DNA of 64,000 bases from Verticiella sediminum (GCF_007558815.1 NZ_VLTJ01000029.1:310001-374000), one strand, 5' to 3'. Positions 50,284 through 60,541 are shown, counted from the stretch's first letter. Notes: generated from the sequence alone by a model not told the origin. Translations and numbers: made by a program.

Positions 50284-51678
50284 TCAGCGGTCGGCCGCCG
50301 GCGCCCCCGCCCCCTTGGGCCACAGCACCCACATGCGGCCCGGCTGCTTCATGCGCCCGGCGATGTCCCCGGCCTCATCGCCGAAGCCCCAGAAGAAGTC
50401 GGCGCGCGCCGCCCCCTTGATGGCGCTGCCGGTGTCCTGGGCGAACACCAGGCGATTGAGCTGCCGGTCGGACCCCGGGTAGGTGGTCGAGAGGAACACC
50501 GGCGCGCCCAGCGGCACGAACTGCGGGTCGACGGCGATCGAGTGCTGCGCGGTCAGCGGCACGCCGAAGGCGCCGCGCGGCCCTTCGCCGGCCCGGCTCA
50601 CGGGCTCTTCCTTGAAGAAGATGACCGAAGGGTTGGCGTTGAGCATTTCCTGGACGCGGCCCGGATTGCGCCGCGCCCACTCGCGGATGTTCTGCATCGA
50701 AGCCTGGGCCAGCGTGAGCTCGCCCTGGTCGACCAGCCAGCGTCCGATCGACGCGTAGGTATGGCCGTTCTGGTCGGCGTAGGCCATGCGCACGGTCTTG
50801 GTCCGGCCCAAGCCGTCCTGCAGCTCGACCCGGCCCGAGCCCTGCACCTGCAGGAAGAAGGCGTCCACGGGGTCGTCGACCCACACCAGCACCTTGGGCG
50901 GATTCTCCGAACGCGCGATGTCGGCGCGCGTGTCGTAGGGCACCACGCGCCGCCCCTCGACCAGCCGGCCGCGCACGCGCTTGCCGGCGAGTTCGGGGTA
51001 GGCCGAGCCCAGGTCGACGATCAGCATGTCGTCCGGTACGGCATACAGCGGCCATTGGTAGGGCCCGCTGCGCTGGCGTGCGCCGCGCACCAGCGGCTCG
51101 TAGTAGCCCGTGACGGTATTGGTGGCGGGGCGGCCGTTGGCGGTGACGGCCCAGGGCTGCAGCCATTTCTGCAGGAAGGCCTGCACCGTGGCCGAGCGGC
51201 TCGGGTCCACCCCGTTGGCCGGGTCGAACGCCGCCACGCACACGTCGCGCCAGGCGCGCGCGGCGACCACGGGCGAGGTGGAGCCCGCGGGCCGCATGCC
51301 GCGCTGCAGGACAGCCTGGCAGTTGCGCAGCATGGCGTCCCAATACGCCGACAGCTCGAGCGCATCGGAAGCAGGCAGACTGCTCCAGTTGGCCGCGGTG
51401 AAATGGGGCAGGGCCTGCCCGGCGCGCAGCGCAGCGGCTGGCGGCAGCCCCGGCGGCAGGGCGGGCGCCGCCCGCGCGGCCTCGGCGCCGGTATCGCCTA
51501 CAGCGGTACCGGCCTGGCCCTGTTCGAGGATGGCACGTGCCTGCGTGTCCTCCTTCTCTCGGTTGGCGGTGCAGGCGGAAACCAGGATGGCGGCGGCGAG
51601 CAGGGTCGCGGGCACGCGCCATCCGCGCAGGCGGGCACGCAAGGACGTGCCGGACTGCCTTGGAAGAACTCGCGTCAT
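50284..51678 (-). CDS. mltA: Membrane-bound lytic transglycosylase A
   Basis: 464 residues. A lipoprotein signal with lipobox VSAC is followed by the MltA barrel and 3D domain. The C-terminal run LVFAQDTGSAIKGAARADFF, then WGFGDEAG, carries the catalytic Asp of the family; TGYYEPLVRGARQRSG is the substrate-groove motif. It cleaves peptidoglycan with formation of anhydromuramyl ends at the outer membrane. ATG 51678 was chosen because the basic start and hydrophobic helix follow. Longer than the E. coli enzyme, mainly by a Pro/Ala-rich linker after the lipobox. It follows apaG on the same strand by 7 bp. Confidence 0.92.
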   Translation of the reverse strand: MTRVLPRQSGTSLRARLRGWRVPATLLAAAILVSACTANREKEDTQARAILEQGQAGTAVGDTGAEAARAAPALPPGLPPAAALRAGQALPHFTAANWSSLPASDALELSAYWDAMLRNCQAVLQRGMRPAGSTSPVVAARAWRDVCVAAFDPANGVDPSRSATVQAFLQKWLQPWAVTANGRPATNTVTGYYEPLVRGARQRSGPYQWPLYAVPDDMLIVDLGSAYPELAGKRVRGRLVEGRRVVPYDTRADIARSENPPKVLVWVDDPVDAFFLQVQGSGRVELQDGLGRTKTVRMAYADQNGHTYASIGRWLVDQGELTLAQASMQNIREWARRNPGRVQEMLNANPSVIFFKEEPVSRAGEGPRGAFGVPLTAQHSIAVDPQFVPLGAPVFLSTTYPGSDRQLNRLVFAQDTGSAIKGAARADFFWGFGDEAGDIAGRMKQPGRMWVLWPKGAGAPAADR

Positions 51679-51685
51679 GTATCGA

Positions 51686-52060
51686 TCAATGCAGGGTGCG
51701 TGGCATGGCCAGCATGAACTCGGGAATGTCGACCTCGAACGGCACGCCGTTCTCGCCCACACAGTGATAGGTGCCCCGCATGGTGCCCACGGGCGTGGAC
51801 AGGGGGCATCCGCTGGTATATTCGAAACTTTCGCCGGGCGGCAGCAGGGGCTGCTGGCCCACGACGCCCAGGCCGCGCACTTCCTCCGTGCGCTGGGCGC
51901 CGTCGGTGATGATCCAATGGCGGCTGATGAGCTGCGCGGGGTATGCCCCGGTATTGGTGATTCTCACCGTATACGCGAACACATACTGCTGTCGCGCCGG
52001 GTCGGATTGCTCGGCGACGTAGCGCGGCACAACTGTCACGGACAACTCGTAGGGTTTCAT
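51686..52060 (-). CDS. apaG: ApaG/DUF525 family protein
   Basis: 124 residues, the family length. Fibronectin-like beta sandwich with YVFAYTVRITNTG, LISRHWIITDG, VVGQQPLLPPGESFEYTSGC and GTMRGTYHCVGENG, the last containing the GxGxxG-like loop of ApaG. The start 52060 (MKPYELSVTV) gives the standard N-terminus; the upstream MLNFVR extension is unnecessary. The biochemical function is not settled. Divergent from rpe with 47 bp between them. Confidence 0.92.
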   Translation of the reverse strand: MKPYELSVTVVPRYVAEQSDPARQQYVFAYTVRITNTGAYPAQLISRHWIITDGAQRTEEVRGLGVVGQQPLLPPGESFEYTSGCPLSTPVGTMRGTYHCVGENGVPFEVDIPEFMLAMPRTLH

Positions 52061-52107
52061 GCCTTTCGCGTCACACCTGACGAAATTCAACACACCAAGG
52101 AAAAACC

Positions 52108-52815
52108 ATGTCTAAGACCGGGCCGGGCGCAACCCGTATCGCACCCAGCATTCTATCCGCGGATTTCGCCCGCCTGGGCGAGGAAATCCGCAACGTGGTG
52201 GCGGCCGGAGCCGACTGGATCCACTTCGACGTCATGGACAACCATTACGTTCCCAACCTGACGATCGGGCCGATGGTGTGCGAGGCGATCCGGCCCCACA
52301 CCCAGGCGCCGATCGACGTGCACCTGATGGTCGAGCCGGTGGACGCCCTGGTGCCGATGTTCGCCAAGGCAGGCGCCAACAGCATCACCTTCCACCCCGA
52401 GGCCAGCCGGCACGTGGACCGCACGCTCGGGCTGATCCACGAGCACGGCTGCCGGGCGGGGCTGGTCTTCAACCCCGCCACGCCGCTCGACTGGATGGAC
52501 CACGTCATGGACAAACTCGACATGGTGCTGCTGATGTCGGTGAACCCGGGCTTCGGCGGGCAGAGCTTCCTGCCCTCGGCGCTGCCCAAGCTGCGCGAAG
52601 CGCGCGCGCGCATCGACGCCTGGGAACAGGCTACCGGAAAGCGCATTCTGCTTGAAGTCGACGGCGGTGTGAAGATCGACAACATCGCCCAGGTCCGCGC
52701 CGCCGGCGCCGACACCTTCGTTGCCGGCTCGGCCATTTTCGGCAAGCCCGACTACGCGCAGGTCATCCGCGACCTGCGCAGCGAGATCAGCCGTGGCGAA
52801 TCCATCGATGCTTGA
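52108..52815 (+). CDS. rpe: Ribulose-phosphate 3-epimerase
   Basis: 235 residues. TIM barrel with [59 protein letters not shown] and [12 protein letters not shown]. These supply the two catalytic aspartates and the metal-binding histidines that interconvert ribulose 5-phosphate and xylulose 5-phosphate. AAGGA precedes the ATG. It overlaps gph by eight bases, as in many proteobacteria. Confidence 0.95.
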   Translation: MSKTGPGATRIAPSILSADFARLGEEIRNVVAAGADWIHFDVMDNHYVPNLTIGPMVCEAIRPHTQAPIDVHLMVEPVDALVPMFAKAGANSITFHPEASRHVDRTLGLIHEHGCRAGLVFNPATPLDWMDHVMDKLDMVLLMSVNPGFGGQSFLPSALPKLREARARIDAWEQATGKRILLEVDGGVKIDNIAQVRAAGADTFVAGSAIFGKPDYAQVIRDLRSEISRGESIDA

Positions 52816-53509
52816 AGCCGCGCTATTCGACCTGGACGGCACGCTGCTCGACACCGCGCCCGACCTGACCCTCGCCGCCAACGCGCTGCGCGTGGAGCTG
52901 GGCATGGCGCCGATGCGCGAGGACGTCATCACCACCTTTCTCGGCAAAGGCATGGAGAACCTCGTGCGGCGCGTGCTCGCGGGCTCCCTGCAGATCGAGG
53001 AAGACGCCGCGCGCGACATCAGCCGCGAGCTCGACCTCTTTCGCCACCACTACCACCGTGTGAACGGCGACCGGACCCGCATCTTCGACGGCACGCTGGA
53101 CGGGCTCAAGGCCATGCGCGACGCAGGCATCGCGCTCGCCGTGGTCACCAACAAGCCCACCGAATTCACGCTGCCGCTGCTCGAGCAGACCGGCCTGCGC
53201 GGCTTCTTCCCGGTGGTCGTCTGCGGCGACACCTGCGAGCACAAGAAGCCCCATCCGCAGCCCGTTCTGCACGCCTGCGACCTGCTCGGCAAGGTGCCGG
53301 CGCAAGCCGTGGTGATCGGCGACTCGGTCAACGACGCGCTGGCCGCCCGCGCCGCCGGCACCGCCGTGCTGGTCGTGCCCTATGGCTACAACGAAGGGCG
53401 CGAGGTCAGCACGCTGGACGTGGACGGCATCGTGGATTCGCTCCCCGAAGCCGCCGAATGGATACGCCAGCGCAACGATCCGGCGGCCGCGGTGCCCGGC
53501 CTGGCCTGA
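52808..53509 (+). CDS. gph: Phosphoglycolate phosphatase
   Basis: 233 residues. HAD-fold hydrolase with the nucleophile motif [16 protein letters not shown] (Asp9 and Asp11), [18 protein letters not shown] (the Lys) and [16 protein letters not shown] (the acidic metal ligands). The substrate call rests on close family similarity and on the rpe-gph coupling. ATG 52808 lies within the end of rpe. It detoxifies 2-phosphoglycolate from DNA repair and other sources. Confidence 0.92.
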   Translation: MLEAALFDLDGTLLDTAPDLTLAANALRVELGMAPMREDVITTFLGKGMENLVRRVLAGSLQIEEDAARDISRELDLFRHHYHRVNGDRTRIFDGTLDGLKAMRDAGIALAVVTNKPTEFTLPLLEQTGLRGFFPVVVCGDTCEHKKPHPQPVLHACDLLGKVPAQAVVIGDSVNDALAARAAGTAVLVVPYGYNEGREVSTLDVDGIVDSLPEAAEWIRQRNDPAAAVPGLA

Positions 53510-53519
53510 GCCGGCGCCG

Positions 53520-53576
53520 GCCGGGCGTCCGCCCGGCGCTGCGGCCGTGGCGAGGCCCACGCCGCGCGCGTGGGCC
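53520..53576. terminator. Two GC-rich hairpins between convergent gph and LysR genes
   Basis: GCCGGGCG (53520-53527) pairs with CGCCCGGC (53530-53537), and GGCCCACGC (53554-53562) pairs with GCGTGGGCC (53568-53576). Perfect stems, no T-tracts. Position suggests bidirectional termination. Confidence 0.5.
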
Positions 53577-53581
53577 CGTGG

Positions 53582-54463
53582 TCACGCCAACGCCGGCGCA
53601 AGCGCCAGGAATCGCGCGATCGCCTGCACCGGGCGCCGCTCGCACAGGCAGTACAGGTATTCGCACATCTGCGCCTGGATGCCGCGCAGGGGCAGCGCGA
53701 GCAGGTCCGGGTGCGAGGCCACCTCGCGCACGGGCATCAGGCTCACGCCCAGCCCGCACAGCACGGCCTGGCGGATCGCCTCCCGGCTGCCGATCTCCAG
53801 CACGCGGCGCGGCTGCACCTGGGCTTCGACCAGCAGCGCCTCGCTCGCCTGGCGCGTCATCGAGCCCGGCTCGCGCAACAGCAGCGTGTGCCGCGCGAGC
53901 TCGGTCAACGCCACCAGCTTCCCGCGCGCCAGGGGATGGTCGCGATGCGCGACCACATGCAGCGGATCGACCGCGATGGTCTGCCGGTGCAGGCGCTCGT
54001 CGTCGACCCGGTAGGCCGAGGTCGCGACTTCGATGCGGTAGTCGTGTAGGGCCGCCAGCATGGCCTGCGAGTTGCCGATGGCCAGCGACACGTCCACGCC
54101 GGGATAGCGCTCGTGATAGCGCTGCAGCGTCTGCATGATGTAGAAGGGCCCGGTCGCGCCCACCCGCAGGCTGCCCCCGCGCAGGTCGCTGGCGTCGCGC
54201 AGGCGGAACTCGATCTCGCTCTCCTGCTGCACCAGGCGCTCGACCAGCGGCAGCAGACGCTCGCCCTCGGCCGACAGTTGCAGCCCGCGCCCCTGGCGGT
54301 GGAACAGCTCGATGCCGTAGCGCGCCTCGAGCTGGCGCAGTTGGCCGGTGACGGTCGGCTGGCTCACGCCCAGTTGCTCGGCCGCCTTGGTGACCGTCCC
54401 GCAGCGCGCCACGGCATAGAAGGATTTCAGTTCGGAGACGAGCACGTGTCCTGCGGCGTCCAT
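53582..54463 (-). CDS. LysR-type regulator of aminoethylphosphonate genes
   Basis: 293 residues. N-terminal winged helix (SELKSFYAVARCGTVTKAAE, LGVSQPTVTGQLRQLEARYG) and a two-lobed ligand domain (RVGATGPFYIMQTLQRYHER, GVSLMPVREV). The gene is divergent from a 2-aminoethylphosphonate transport and degradation cluster, and LysR proteins of this kind accompany such clusters. Start 54463 was chosen at MDAAGHVLVSEL, immediately before the helix-turn-helix. The perfect palindrome GTCACGTGAC (54533-54542) between the genes is a candidate site. Inducer unknown, probably the phosphonate or its aldehyde. Confidence 0.85.
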   Translation of the reverse strand: MDAAGHVLVSELKSFYAVARCGTVTKAAEQLGVSQPTVTGQLRQLEARYGIELFHRQGRGLQLSAEGERLLPLVERLVQQESEIEFRLRDASDLRGGSLRVGATGPFYIMQTLQRYHERYPGVDVSLAIGNSQAMLAALHDYRIEVATSAYRVDDERLHRQTIAVDPLHVVAHRDHPLARGKLVALTELARHTLLLREPGSMTRQASEALLVEAQVQPRRVLEIGSREAIRQAVLCGLGVSLMPVREVASHPDLLALPLRGIQAQMCEYLYCLCERRPVQAIARFLALAPALA

Positions 54464-54532
54464 GAATGACAAAAGGAGGGCTGCAGTACACCAAAGTTTC
54501 TTGATGGATTCATTACAGGGCTTGGCCTGGCT

Positions 54533-54542
54533 GTCACGTGAC
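54533..54542. promoter_or_regulatory. GTCACGTGAC palindrome between divergent LysR and transport genes
   Basis: A perfect 10-bp palindrome 57 bp from the ATPase start and 70 bp from the LysR start. It does not have the T-N11-A form usual for LysR sites, so the link to the regulator is weak. Confidence 0.3.
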
Positions 54543-54598
54543 CTCAACGTGCCGCGACCATACTGCCGTCACTCTCATGACGACGGTGTAACAGTCCC

Positions 54599-55672
54599 AT
54601 GCCCCGACAAGGCGACACTTTTCTTTCGGTCCAGCGGCTGGTCAAGCGCTTCGGCGCCCATACCGCGCTCGCCGATGTCTCGCTCGACATTCCGGCGGGC
54701 GAGCTGGTCTGCCTGCTCGGCCCCTCGGGCTGCGGCAAGACCACGCTGCTGCGCGCCATCGCCGGCCTGGAGCTGCAGGACAGCGGCGCCATCCTGCTCG
54801 GCGGGCGCGATATTTCGCAGGCTCCGCCGCAGGCGCGCGACTACGGCATTCTGTTCCAGTCGTATGCGCTGTTTCCCAACCTGACGGTGGCGCGCAACAT
54901 CGCCTACGGCCTGAGCACCCGCCGCGCCGATCGCCGGCGCGTGGCCGAGCGGGTCGAGGAAATGCTCGATTTGGTCGGCCTGGCCGGCGCCGCCGCCAAA
55001 TACCCGGGCCAGCTCTCGGGCGGCCAGCAACAGCGCGTGGCGCTCGCGCGGGCGCTCGCACCCGCACCCTCGCTGCTGCTGCTGGACGAACCCATGTCGG
55101 CGCTCGACGCCCGGGTGCGCGAGCGCCTGCGCGGCGAATTGCGCGCGCTGCAGCGCCGGCTGGGCATCACCACGCTGATGGTGACGCACGACCAGGAAGA
55201 GGCCATGACCATGGCCGATCGCATCGCGGTCATGAACGGCGGCGTCATCGAGCAATACGGCACCCCGCGCGAGCTGTACCGCGACCCGCGCACGGCCTTC
55301 ATCGCGGATTTCGTGGGCGAGGCCAACTGGCTGCCGTACGAGCGCCTGGACGACGGCCACGTGCGCGTGGGCCGGCAGACACTGGCGCTCGCGCAGGCGC
55401 CCGGGCGCGCGAACGGCCGCCTCTTCGTGCGCCCCGAGGCGGTGCGCGTGGGTCAGAGCGCGCCCGCGGGCAGCGACAACGCGCTGCTCGCCGACGTGAT
55501 CGACGGCATGTTCCTCGGCCGTGCCTTTCGCCTGACCCTGCAGGTGGACGGCCTGCCCGGTCTGCCGTTGCACGCCATCGTGCCGTCCGAAACCGGCGAC
55601 GCCCTGCTGGGCGCTCGCGCCAGCCGTTGCTGGGTGGAGCTTCCCCGCCATGCCCTACGTGCCTACGCTTGA
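54599..55672 (+). CDS. ABC transporter ATPase, 2-aminoethylphosphonate type
   Basis: 357 residues. Walker A GPSGCGKTT (41-49), Q loop QSYALFPNLTV, signature LSGGQQQR, Walker B LLLLDEPMSALDARVRERL, H loop MVTHDQEEAM, and a C-terminal TOBE-like domain (about 240-357). This is the Fe/spermidine-type ATPase class that also serves aminoethylphosphonate importers. It overlaps the permease by 23 bases. The substrate is inferred from phnX and the FAD oxidase in the same operon. Confidence 0.88.
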   Translation: MPRQGDTFLSVQRLVKRFGAHTALADVSLDIPAGELVCLLGPSGCGKTTLLRAIAGLELQDSGAILLGGRDISQAPPQARDYGILFQSYALFPNLTVARNIAYGLSTRRADRRRVAERVEEMLDLVGLAGAAAKYPGQLSGGQQQRVALARALAPAPSLLLLDEPMSALDARVRERLRGELRALQRRLGITTLMVTHDQEEAMTMADRIAVMNGGVIEQYGTPRELYRDPRTAFIADFVGEANWLPYERLDDGHVRVGRQTLALAQAPGRANGRLFVRPEAVRVGQSAPAGSDNALLADVIDGMFLGRAFRLTLQVDGLPGLPLHAIVPSETGDALLGARASRCWVELPRHALRAYA

Positions 55673-57410
55673 CGCCGCCGTGCCCGCCACGGGCGCGGTG
55701 CCATCCTCCGCCGTGCAGCGGGGCCTGGCCCGCCGGGCGGTGCCAGGCTGGGCCGGCCGGCTGGCTGCCGCGCTCGGCCGCGCCGGCTTCGTGCTGGCGC
55801 TGGTCGTCTTCCTCGCCCTGCCCCTGGCCGCCATCCTCGCTCGGGCGCTGGTCGGCGGCGAGCATGCCGGCCTGGGCGCGCTGTTCGCCATCGTGTCCAG
55901 CGGCGACTTCGCCGGCATGCTCTGGCGCAGCGCCGCGGTCGGTATCGCCACCATGGCCATCGTCATCCCCGCGGCCTATGCCTTCGCCTACGGCCTGGCG
56001 CGTACCCGCGTCCCGGCCAAGGGCTGCTGGCGCCTGCTCGCCCTGCTGCCGCTGCTTGCGCCCTCGCTGCTGCCCGGTATCGCGCTCATCTACCTGCTCG
56101 GCAACCAGGGCCTGCTGCGGCCGTGGTTCGGCGACATCACCATCTACGGCTTCTGGGGCATCGTCGCGGGCGAAGCTTTCTACACCTTTCCGCATGCTCT
56201 GATGATCCTGCTCACCGGCCTCATGCTGGCCGATGCGCGTCTGTACGACGCGGCCAGGGCCATGGGCGCGGGCACGCTGCGCACCTTCCTCACCGTCACG
56301 CTGCCGGGCACGCGCTACGCGCTGTTCTCGGCCTGCTGCCTGGTCTTCACCTTGACGGTGACGGACTTCGGCGTACCCAAGGTGGTCGGCGGCGACTACA
56401 ACGTGCTCGCGATGGAAGCCTACAAGGCCGTGGTCGGCCAGCAGGACTTCACCAAGGGTGCGGCGATCGGGCTCTTCCTGCTCGCGCCGGCGGTGTTCAC
56501 CTTCGTGCTCGACGCCCACCTGCGCAAGCGCCAGGGCAGCACCCTGAGCGGCAAGGCCCAGCCCTATGCGCCGGGGCCGAACCGCGGGCGCGACACGGCC
56601 TTCCTGTTCCTGCTCGCCGTGGTGGGCGGCTTGTTGCTCACCCTGGTCGGTGTGGCGGTCTGGGCTTCCTTCGTCCAGTTCTGGCCGTACAACCTGTCGC
56701 TGTCGATGCGCTCCTACGATTTCGACAACATGGACGGCGGCGGCTGGCTGGCCTGGCGCAACAGTGTGCGGCTCGCCGCGCTGACGGCTGCGATCGGCAC
56801 GCTCGCCGTGTTCCTCGGCGCCTGGATGACCGAGCGCGTGCCGGCGCGCGGCCTGGGGCAGATGGTGCGCGGGCTGCTGCGCATGCTCGCGCTCACGCCG
56901 ATGGCCGTGCCCGGCATGGTGCTCGGGCTGGGCTACATCTTCTTCTTCAACAACCCCTTCAACCCGCTCAACGGGCTGTACGGCACGATGACGCTGCTGG
57001 TGCTGTGCACGGTGGTGCACTTCTACACCAGTGCCCACCTCACGGCCGTTACCGCGCTGAAGACCCTGGACCCGGAGTTCGAGGCGGCGTCCGCATCGCT
57101 CAAGGTACCGGGCATCGTGACCTTCACGCGCGTCACCCTGCCGATGTGCCTGCCGGCCGCGCTGGACACCGCGCGCTATCTCTTCGTCTCGGCCATGACG
57201 ACCGTCTCGGCCGTGGTCTTCCTGTACAGCCCGCAGACCGTACTGGCCGCCGTGGCGGTGCTCAACATGGACGACGCGGGCTTCATCGGTCCTGCAGCCG
57301 CCATGTGCACGGTCATCATGGCCACCTCCGCCCTCGCCTCGCTGCTGCTGCACCTGGCCAGCCGCGCGCTCGTCGCGCGCACCCAGGCCTGGCGCTACGC
57401 GAGGGCCTGA
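55650..57410 (+). CDS. ABC transporter permease (fused double), 2-aminoethylphosphonate type
   Basis: 586 residues with about 12 membrane helices in two tandem BPD domains. EAA-type loops occur twice ([20 protein letters not shown] and [20 protein letters not shown]), showing that both halves of the channel are on one chain, as in AfuB-like permeases. The overlap with the ATPase gene and the following phnX support an aminoethylphosphonate importer. Confidence 0.9.
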   Translation: MPYVPTLDAAVPATGAVPSSAVQRGLARRAVPGWAGRLAAALGRAGFVLALVVFLALPLAAILARALVGGEHAGLGALFAIVSSGDFAGMLWRSAAVGIATMAIVIPAAYAFAYGLARTRVPAKGCWRLLALLPLLAPSLLPGIALIYLLGNQGLLRPWFGDITIYGFWGIVAGEAFYTFPHALMILLTGLMLADARLYDAARAMGAGTLRTFLTVTLPGTRYALFSACCLVFTLTVTDFGVPKVVGGDYNVLAMEAYKAVVGQQDFTKGAAIGLFLLAPAVFTFVLDAHLRKRQGSTLSGKAQPYAPGPNRGRDTAFLFLLAVVGGLLLTLVGVAVWASFVQFWPYNLSLSMRSYDFDNMDGGGWLAWRNSVRLAALTAAIGTLAVFLGAWMTERVPARGLGQMVRGLLRMLALTPMAVPGMVLGLGYIFFFNNPFNPLNGLYGTMTLLVLCTVVHFYTSAHLTAVTALKTLDPEFEAASASLKVPGIVTFTRVTLPMCLPAALDTARYLFVSAMTTVSAVVFLYSPQTVLAAVAVLNMDDAGFIGPAAAMCTVIMATSALASLLLHLASRALVARTQAWRYARA

Positions 57411-57436
57411 CCGACTTGCCTTCATTCCATACCGAC

Positions 57437-58258
57437 ATGACGACACACGCCTACACCCCCCGCCTGGAAGCCATCGTCTTCGACTGGGCCGGCACCCTGG
57501 TCGACTTCGGCTCCTTCGCCCCCACCCGCGTCTTCGTGGACGCCTTCGCCGAGTTCGGTCTCGCGGTCAGCCTGGAACAGGCCCGCGGCCCGATGGGCAT
57601 GGGCAAGTGGGACCACATCCGCACCCTGTGCGACGACCCCGCCGTGGCCGCGCAGTACCGTGCCGCCTTCGGCCGCACGCCCACGGACGAGGACGTGACC
57701 GCCATCTACGAGCGCTTCCTGCCGATGCAGCGCGAGAAGGTCGCCGAGTACTCGGCGGCCATCCCGGGCGCGGCCCGCACGCTCGAGACGGCACGCGACC
57801 GCGGTCTGGCCATCGGCTCGTGCTCCGGCTATCCGCGCGCCGTGATGTCGCTGGTCGAGCATCGCGCCGCCGGCGAAGGCATCGCGCCGGACTGCGTGAT
57901 CGCCAGCGACGAAGTGCCCCGCGCGCGTCCTGCGCCCGGCATGGCGCTCGCCGCCGCGGTGCGCCTGGGCATCCAGGATGTCGCCGGCTGCGTCAAGGTG
58001 GACGACACCGTGCCCGGCGTCGCAGAGGGACGCCGCGCCGGCATGTGGAGCATCGGCCTGATGCTGTCGGGCAACGCCGCGGGGCTGGATCTCGCCGCCT
58101 ATGAAGCGCTCGACCCCGCCGAACGCGAAACCCACCGGCAGCGCGCCCGCACCGAACTCGAGCGGGGCCGCCCGCACTTTCTGATCGACACCGTGGCCGA
58201 CCTGCCCGCCGTACTCGACGAAATCGCCCTGCGCCTGACGCGCGGCGAACGCCCTTGA
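57437..58258 (+). CDS. phnX: Phosphonoacetaldehyde hydrolase (phosphonatase)
   Basis: 273 residues. HAD fold with the phosphonatase-specific [10 protein letters not shown] (nucleophile Asp16, Ala18 in place of the usual Asp) and [11 protein letters not shown], whose Lys57 forms the Schiff base with phosphonoacetaldehyde. [10 protein letters not shown] and [18 protein letters not shown] complete the site. It cleaves the C-P bond to acetaldehyde and phosphate in the cytoplasm. 26 bp after the permease gene. No PhnW transaminase is nearby; the FAD oxidoreductase at 59411 may supply the aldehyde. Confidence 0.95.
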   Translation: MTTHAYTPRLEAIVFDWAGTLVDFGSFAPTRVFVDAFAEFGLAVSLEQARGPMGMGKWDHIRTLCDDPAVAAQYRAAFGRTPTDEDVTAIYERFLPMQREKVAEYSAAIPGAARTLETARDRGLAIGSCSGYPRAVMSLVEHRAAGEGIAPDCVIASDEVPRARPAPGMALAAAVRLGIQDVAGCVKVDDTVPGVAEGRRAGMWSIGLMLSGNAAGLDLAAYEALDPAERETHRQRARTELERGRPHFLIDTVADLPAVLDEIALRLTRGERP

Positions 58259-58321
58259 CCACGGGCGCAAGCGCAAGCACCCCCATCCCGTACCCCCACC
58301 CCTCCTGAATCCGAGACCCCG

Positions 58322-59341
58322 ATGCTCCGCCCCCTTCCCTTCGTACTGAGCGCCCTTGCCGCCGCCTTTGCCGGCAGCGCGTCGGCCGACACCATCCTGA
58401 CCGTCTACACCGCGCTGGAGGCCGACCAGATCAAGGCCTACCAGGCCGCCTTCGAGAAGCAGCACCCCGACATCAAGATCCAGTGGGTGCGCGACTCCAC
58501 CGGCATCATCACCGCCAAGCTCCTGGCCGAGAAGAACAACCCCAAGGCCGACGCCATCTGGGGCCTGGCCGGCACCTCGCTCGGCCTGATGGCCAAGGAA
58601 GACATGCTGCAGCCCTATGCCCCCAAGGGCCTGGCGCAGATCGCCGACAACATGCGCGACAGCGCCGCCGAACCGACCTGGGTCGGCATGGACGCCTTCG
58701 CAAGCGCCATCTGCGTCAACACCATCGAAGCCGAGAAGCAGAAGCTGCCGATGCCGACCTCCTGGCAGGACCTGACCCGCCCCGAGTACGCCGGCAAGAT
58801 CGTGATGCCCAATCCCGCCTCCTCGGGCACCGGCTTTCTGGACGTCAGCGCCTGGCTGCAACTGTTCGGCGAAGAAAAGGGCTGGGCCTACATGGACGCC
58901 CTGCACAGGAACATCGGCTCGTACACGCACTCCGGCTCCAAGCCCTGCAACATGGCGGCCGCGGGCGAATTCCCGATCGGCATCTCGTTCGACTACCGGG
59001 CGGCCAAGCTGACGGCCGACGGCGCGCCGATCGTCGCCGTCTTCCCTAGCGAAGGGCTGGGCTGGGAAGTCGAGGCCGCCGCCATCGTCAAAGGCACCAA
59101 GAATTTGGACGCCGCCCAAAAGCTCGCCGACTTCTCCGCCAGCCGCGAGGCCAACGAACTCTACAAGGCCAATTTCGCCGTACTGGCCATCCCCGAAGTC
59201 GCCACCGCCAACCCGCACCTGCCGGCCGACCTGTCGCAACGCCTGATCAAGAACGACTTCGTCTGGGCCGCCAGCAATCGCGAGCGCATCATCGCCGAGT
59301 GGACCCAGCGCTACGACGGCAAGTCCGAACCGAAGAAGTAA
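58322..59341 (+). CDS. Periplasmic 2-aminoethylphosphonate-binding protein
   Basis: 339 residues. Signal peptide (VLSALAAAFAGSASA) then ILTVYTALEADQIKAYQAAF, WVRDSTGIITAKLLAEK, MPNPASSGTGFLDVSAW and GISFDYRAAKLTADGAPI, typical of the iron/aminoethylphosphonate class of solute-binding proteins. The iron-binding tyrosine pair is not evident, which fits an organic ligand. It lies between phnX and the FAD oxidoreductase. Confidence 0.88.
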   Translation: MLRPLPFVLSALAAAFAGSASADTILTVYTALEADQIKAYQAAFEKQHPDIKIQWVRDSTGIITAKLLAEKNNPKADAIWGLAGTSLGLMAKEDMLQPYAPKGLAQIADNMRDSAAEPTWVGMDAFASAICVNTIEAEKQKLPMPTSWQDLTRPEYAGKIVMPNPASSGTGFLDVSAWLQLFGEEKGWAYMDALHRNIGSYTHSGSKPCNMAAAGEFPIGISFDYRAAKLTADGAPIVAVFPSEGLGWEVEAAAIVKGTKNLDAAQKLADFSASREANELYKANFAVLAIPEVATANPHLPADLSQRLIKNDFVWAASNRERIIAEWTQRYDGKSEPKK

Positions 59342-59410
59342 TTGCATGCGCTCCCCGAATCCTGGAACCGCATCAGCGTCGGTACCGTACCGGCGCGACC
59401 ACAGAGCACC

Positions 59411-60541
59411 ATGAAGAATTTCGACGTCATCGTCGTGGGCGCGGGCATCCTCGGCATCGCCCACGCCTACGCCGCCGCGCGCCGCGGCCAGTCCGTCGCG
59501 GTCATCGAACGCTCGCGCCAGGCGCACGGCGCCACCATCCGCAACTTCGGGCAGGTCCTGGTCACCGGCCAGGCGCCCGGCCAGATGGCCAGATACGCCC
59601 GCCAGACCCGCCAGCTATGGGTCGAACTGGCCCAGCGCGCCGACTTCCACGTGCGCACCAACGGCAGCCTCGTGCTCGCGCGCAGCGTGGCCGAACAGGA
59701 CGTGCTGGAGGAGTTCGCCGCCGGCCGGCTGGACTCCGGAGGCTATCGCGCCGACCTGCTGAGCGCGCGCGAGACCGCGCGCCTCTTCGACGGCCGGCTG
59801 GAGCATCACTGCGCCGCCCTGCGCGGCCTGGACGACCTGCAGATCTACTCGCGCGAGGCCCTGCCCGCGATCACCCGCTATCTGGCCGAATCCCTAGGCG
59901 TTGCCTTCATCACCGCCACCCTGGCCCGCCAGACCCGCGAAGGCGAAGTCCGGACCACCGCCGGCGACTTCGGCGCCCGCCACGTGTTCGTCTGCCCCGG
60001 GCACGACTATCTCACCCTGATGCCGGAAGTCTTCGCACCGCTGGAACTGGAACTCTCGCGCCTGCAGATGCTGCGCGTCGCCTTCGAGAGCCATGCCTTC
60101 GCGCTGGATCGTCCGCTGCTCACCGGCCTGTCGTGCGTGCACTACGGCGCCTTCGCCGACCTGCCCAGCGCCGTTGCCCTGCGCCAGCACTTCCAAGCGC
60201 GCCACCCCTTCCTGATGGACAACGGCATCCACCTGCTGGTGAGCCCCACACCCTACGGCGAACTCATCATCGGCGACTCCCACCGGTACGGCGTGGACGC
60301 GCCGCCCTTCAACAGCGAGGCCATCGACGATGCCCTGCTCGATCTCGCCAGCCAGACCCTGGGCGCGCGCCTGCGCGTGATCGAGCGCTGGCAGGGCGTG
60401 TACGGCGCACACGGCCCCGCACCGTTCTCCGTCATCCCGGTCGACCCGCGCACCACCGTGGCCGTCATGCACTCGGGCGTGGGCATGACGGTGGGCCTGG
60501 CGATCGGGGAAAATGCGGTGGCCGCAGCACTGGGCGGGTGA
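59411..60541 (+). CDS. FAD-dependent amine oxidoreductase associated with phosphonate use
   Basis: 376 residues of the D-amino-acid-oxidase/glycine-oxidase fold: VIVVGAGILGIAHAYAAARRG at the N-terminus (GAGILG, 10-15), AHGATIRNFGQV, and the C-terminal GVYGAHGPAPFSVIPVDPRT and MHSGVGMTVGLAIGENA blocks. Members beside phosphonatase genes oxidise 2-aminoethylphosphonate or its N-methyl forms to phosphonoacetaldehyde. Here it could replace the missing PhnW. ATG 59411 is chosen because the dinucleotide fold begins at once. Confidence 0.85.
   Translation: MKNFDVIVVGAGILGIAHAYAAARRGQSVAVIERSRQAHGATIRNFGQVLVTGQAPGQMARYARQTRQLWVELAQRADFHVRTNGSLVLARSVAEQDVLEEFAAGRLDSGGYRADLLSARETARLFDGRLEHHCAALRGLDDLQIYSREALPAITRYLAESLGVAFITATLARQTREGEVRTTAGDFGARHVFVCPGHDYLTLMPEVFAPLELELSRLQMLRVAFESHAFALDRPLLTGLSCVHYGAFADLPSAVALRQHFQARHPFLMDNGIHLLVSPTPYGELIIGDSHRYGVDAPPFNSEAIDDALLDLASQTLGARLRVIERWQGVYGAHGPAPFSVIPVDPRTTVAVMHSGVGMTVGLAIGENAVAAALGG

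Noticed and set aside
55299-59527. Very long open frames on the minus strand opposite the phosphonate transport genes
   Set aside because: They mirror the codon pattern of the plus-strand genes in GC-rich DNA, have no recognisable domains and are rich in Arg, Gly, His and Ala.
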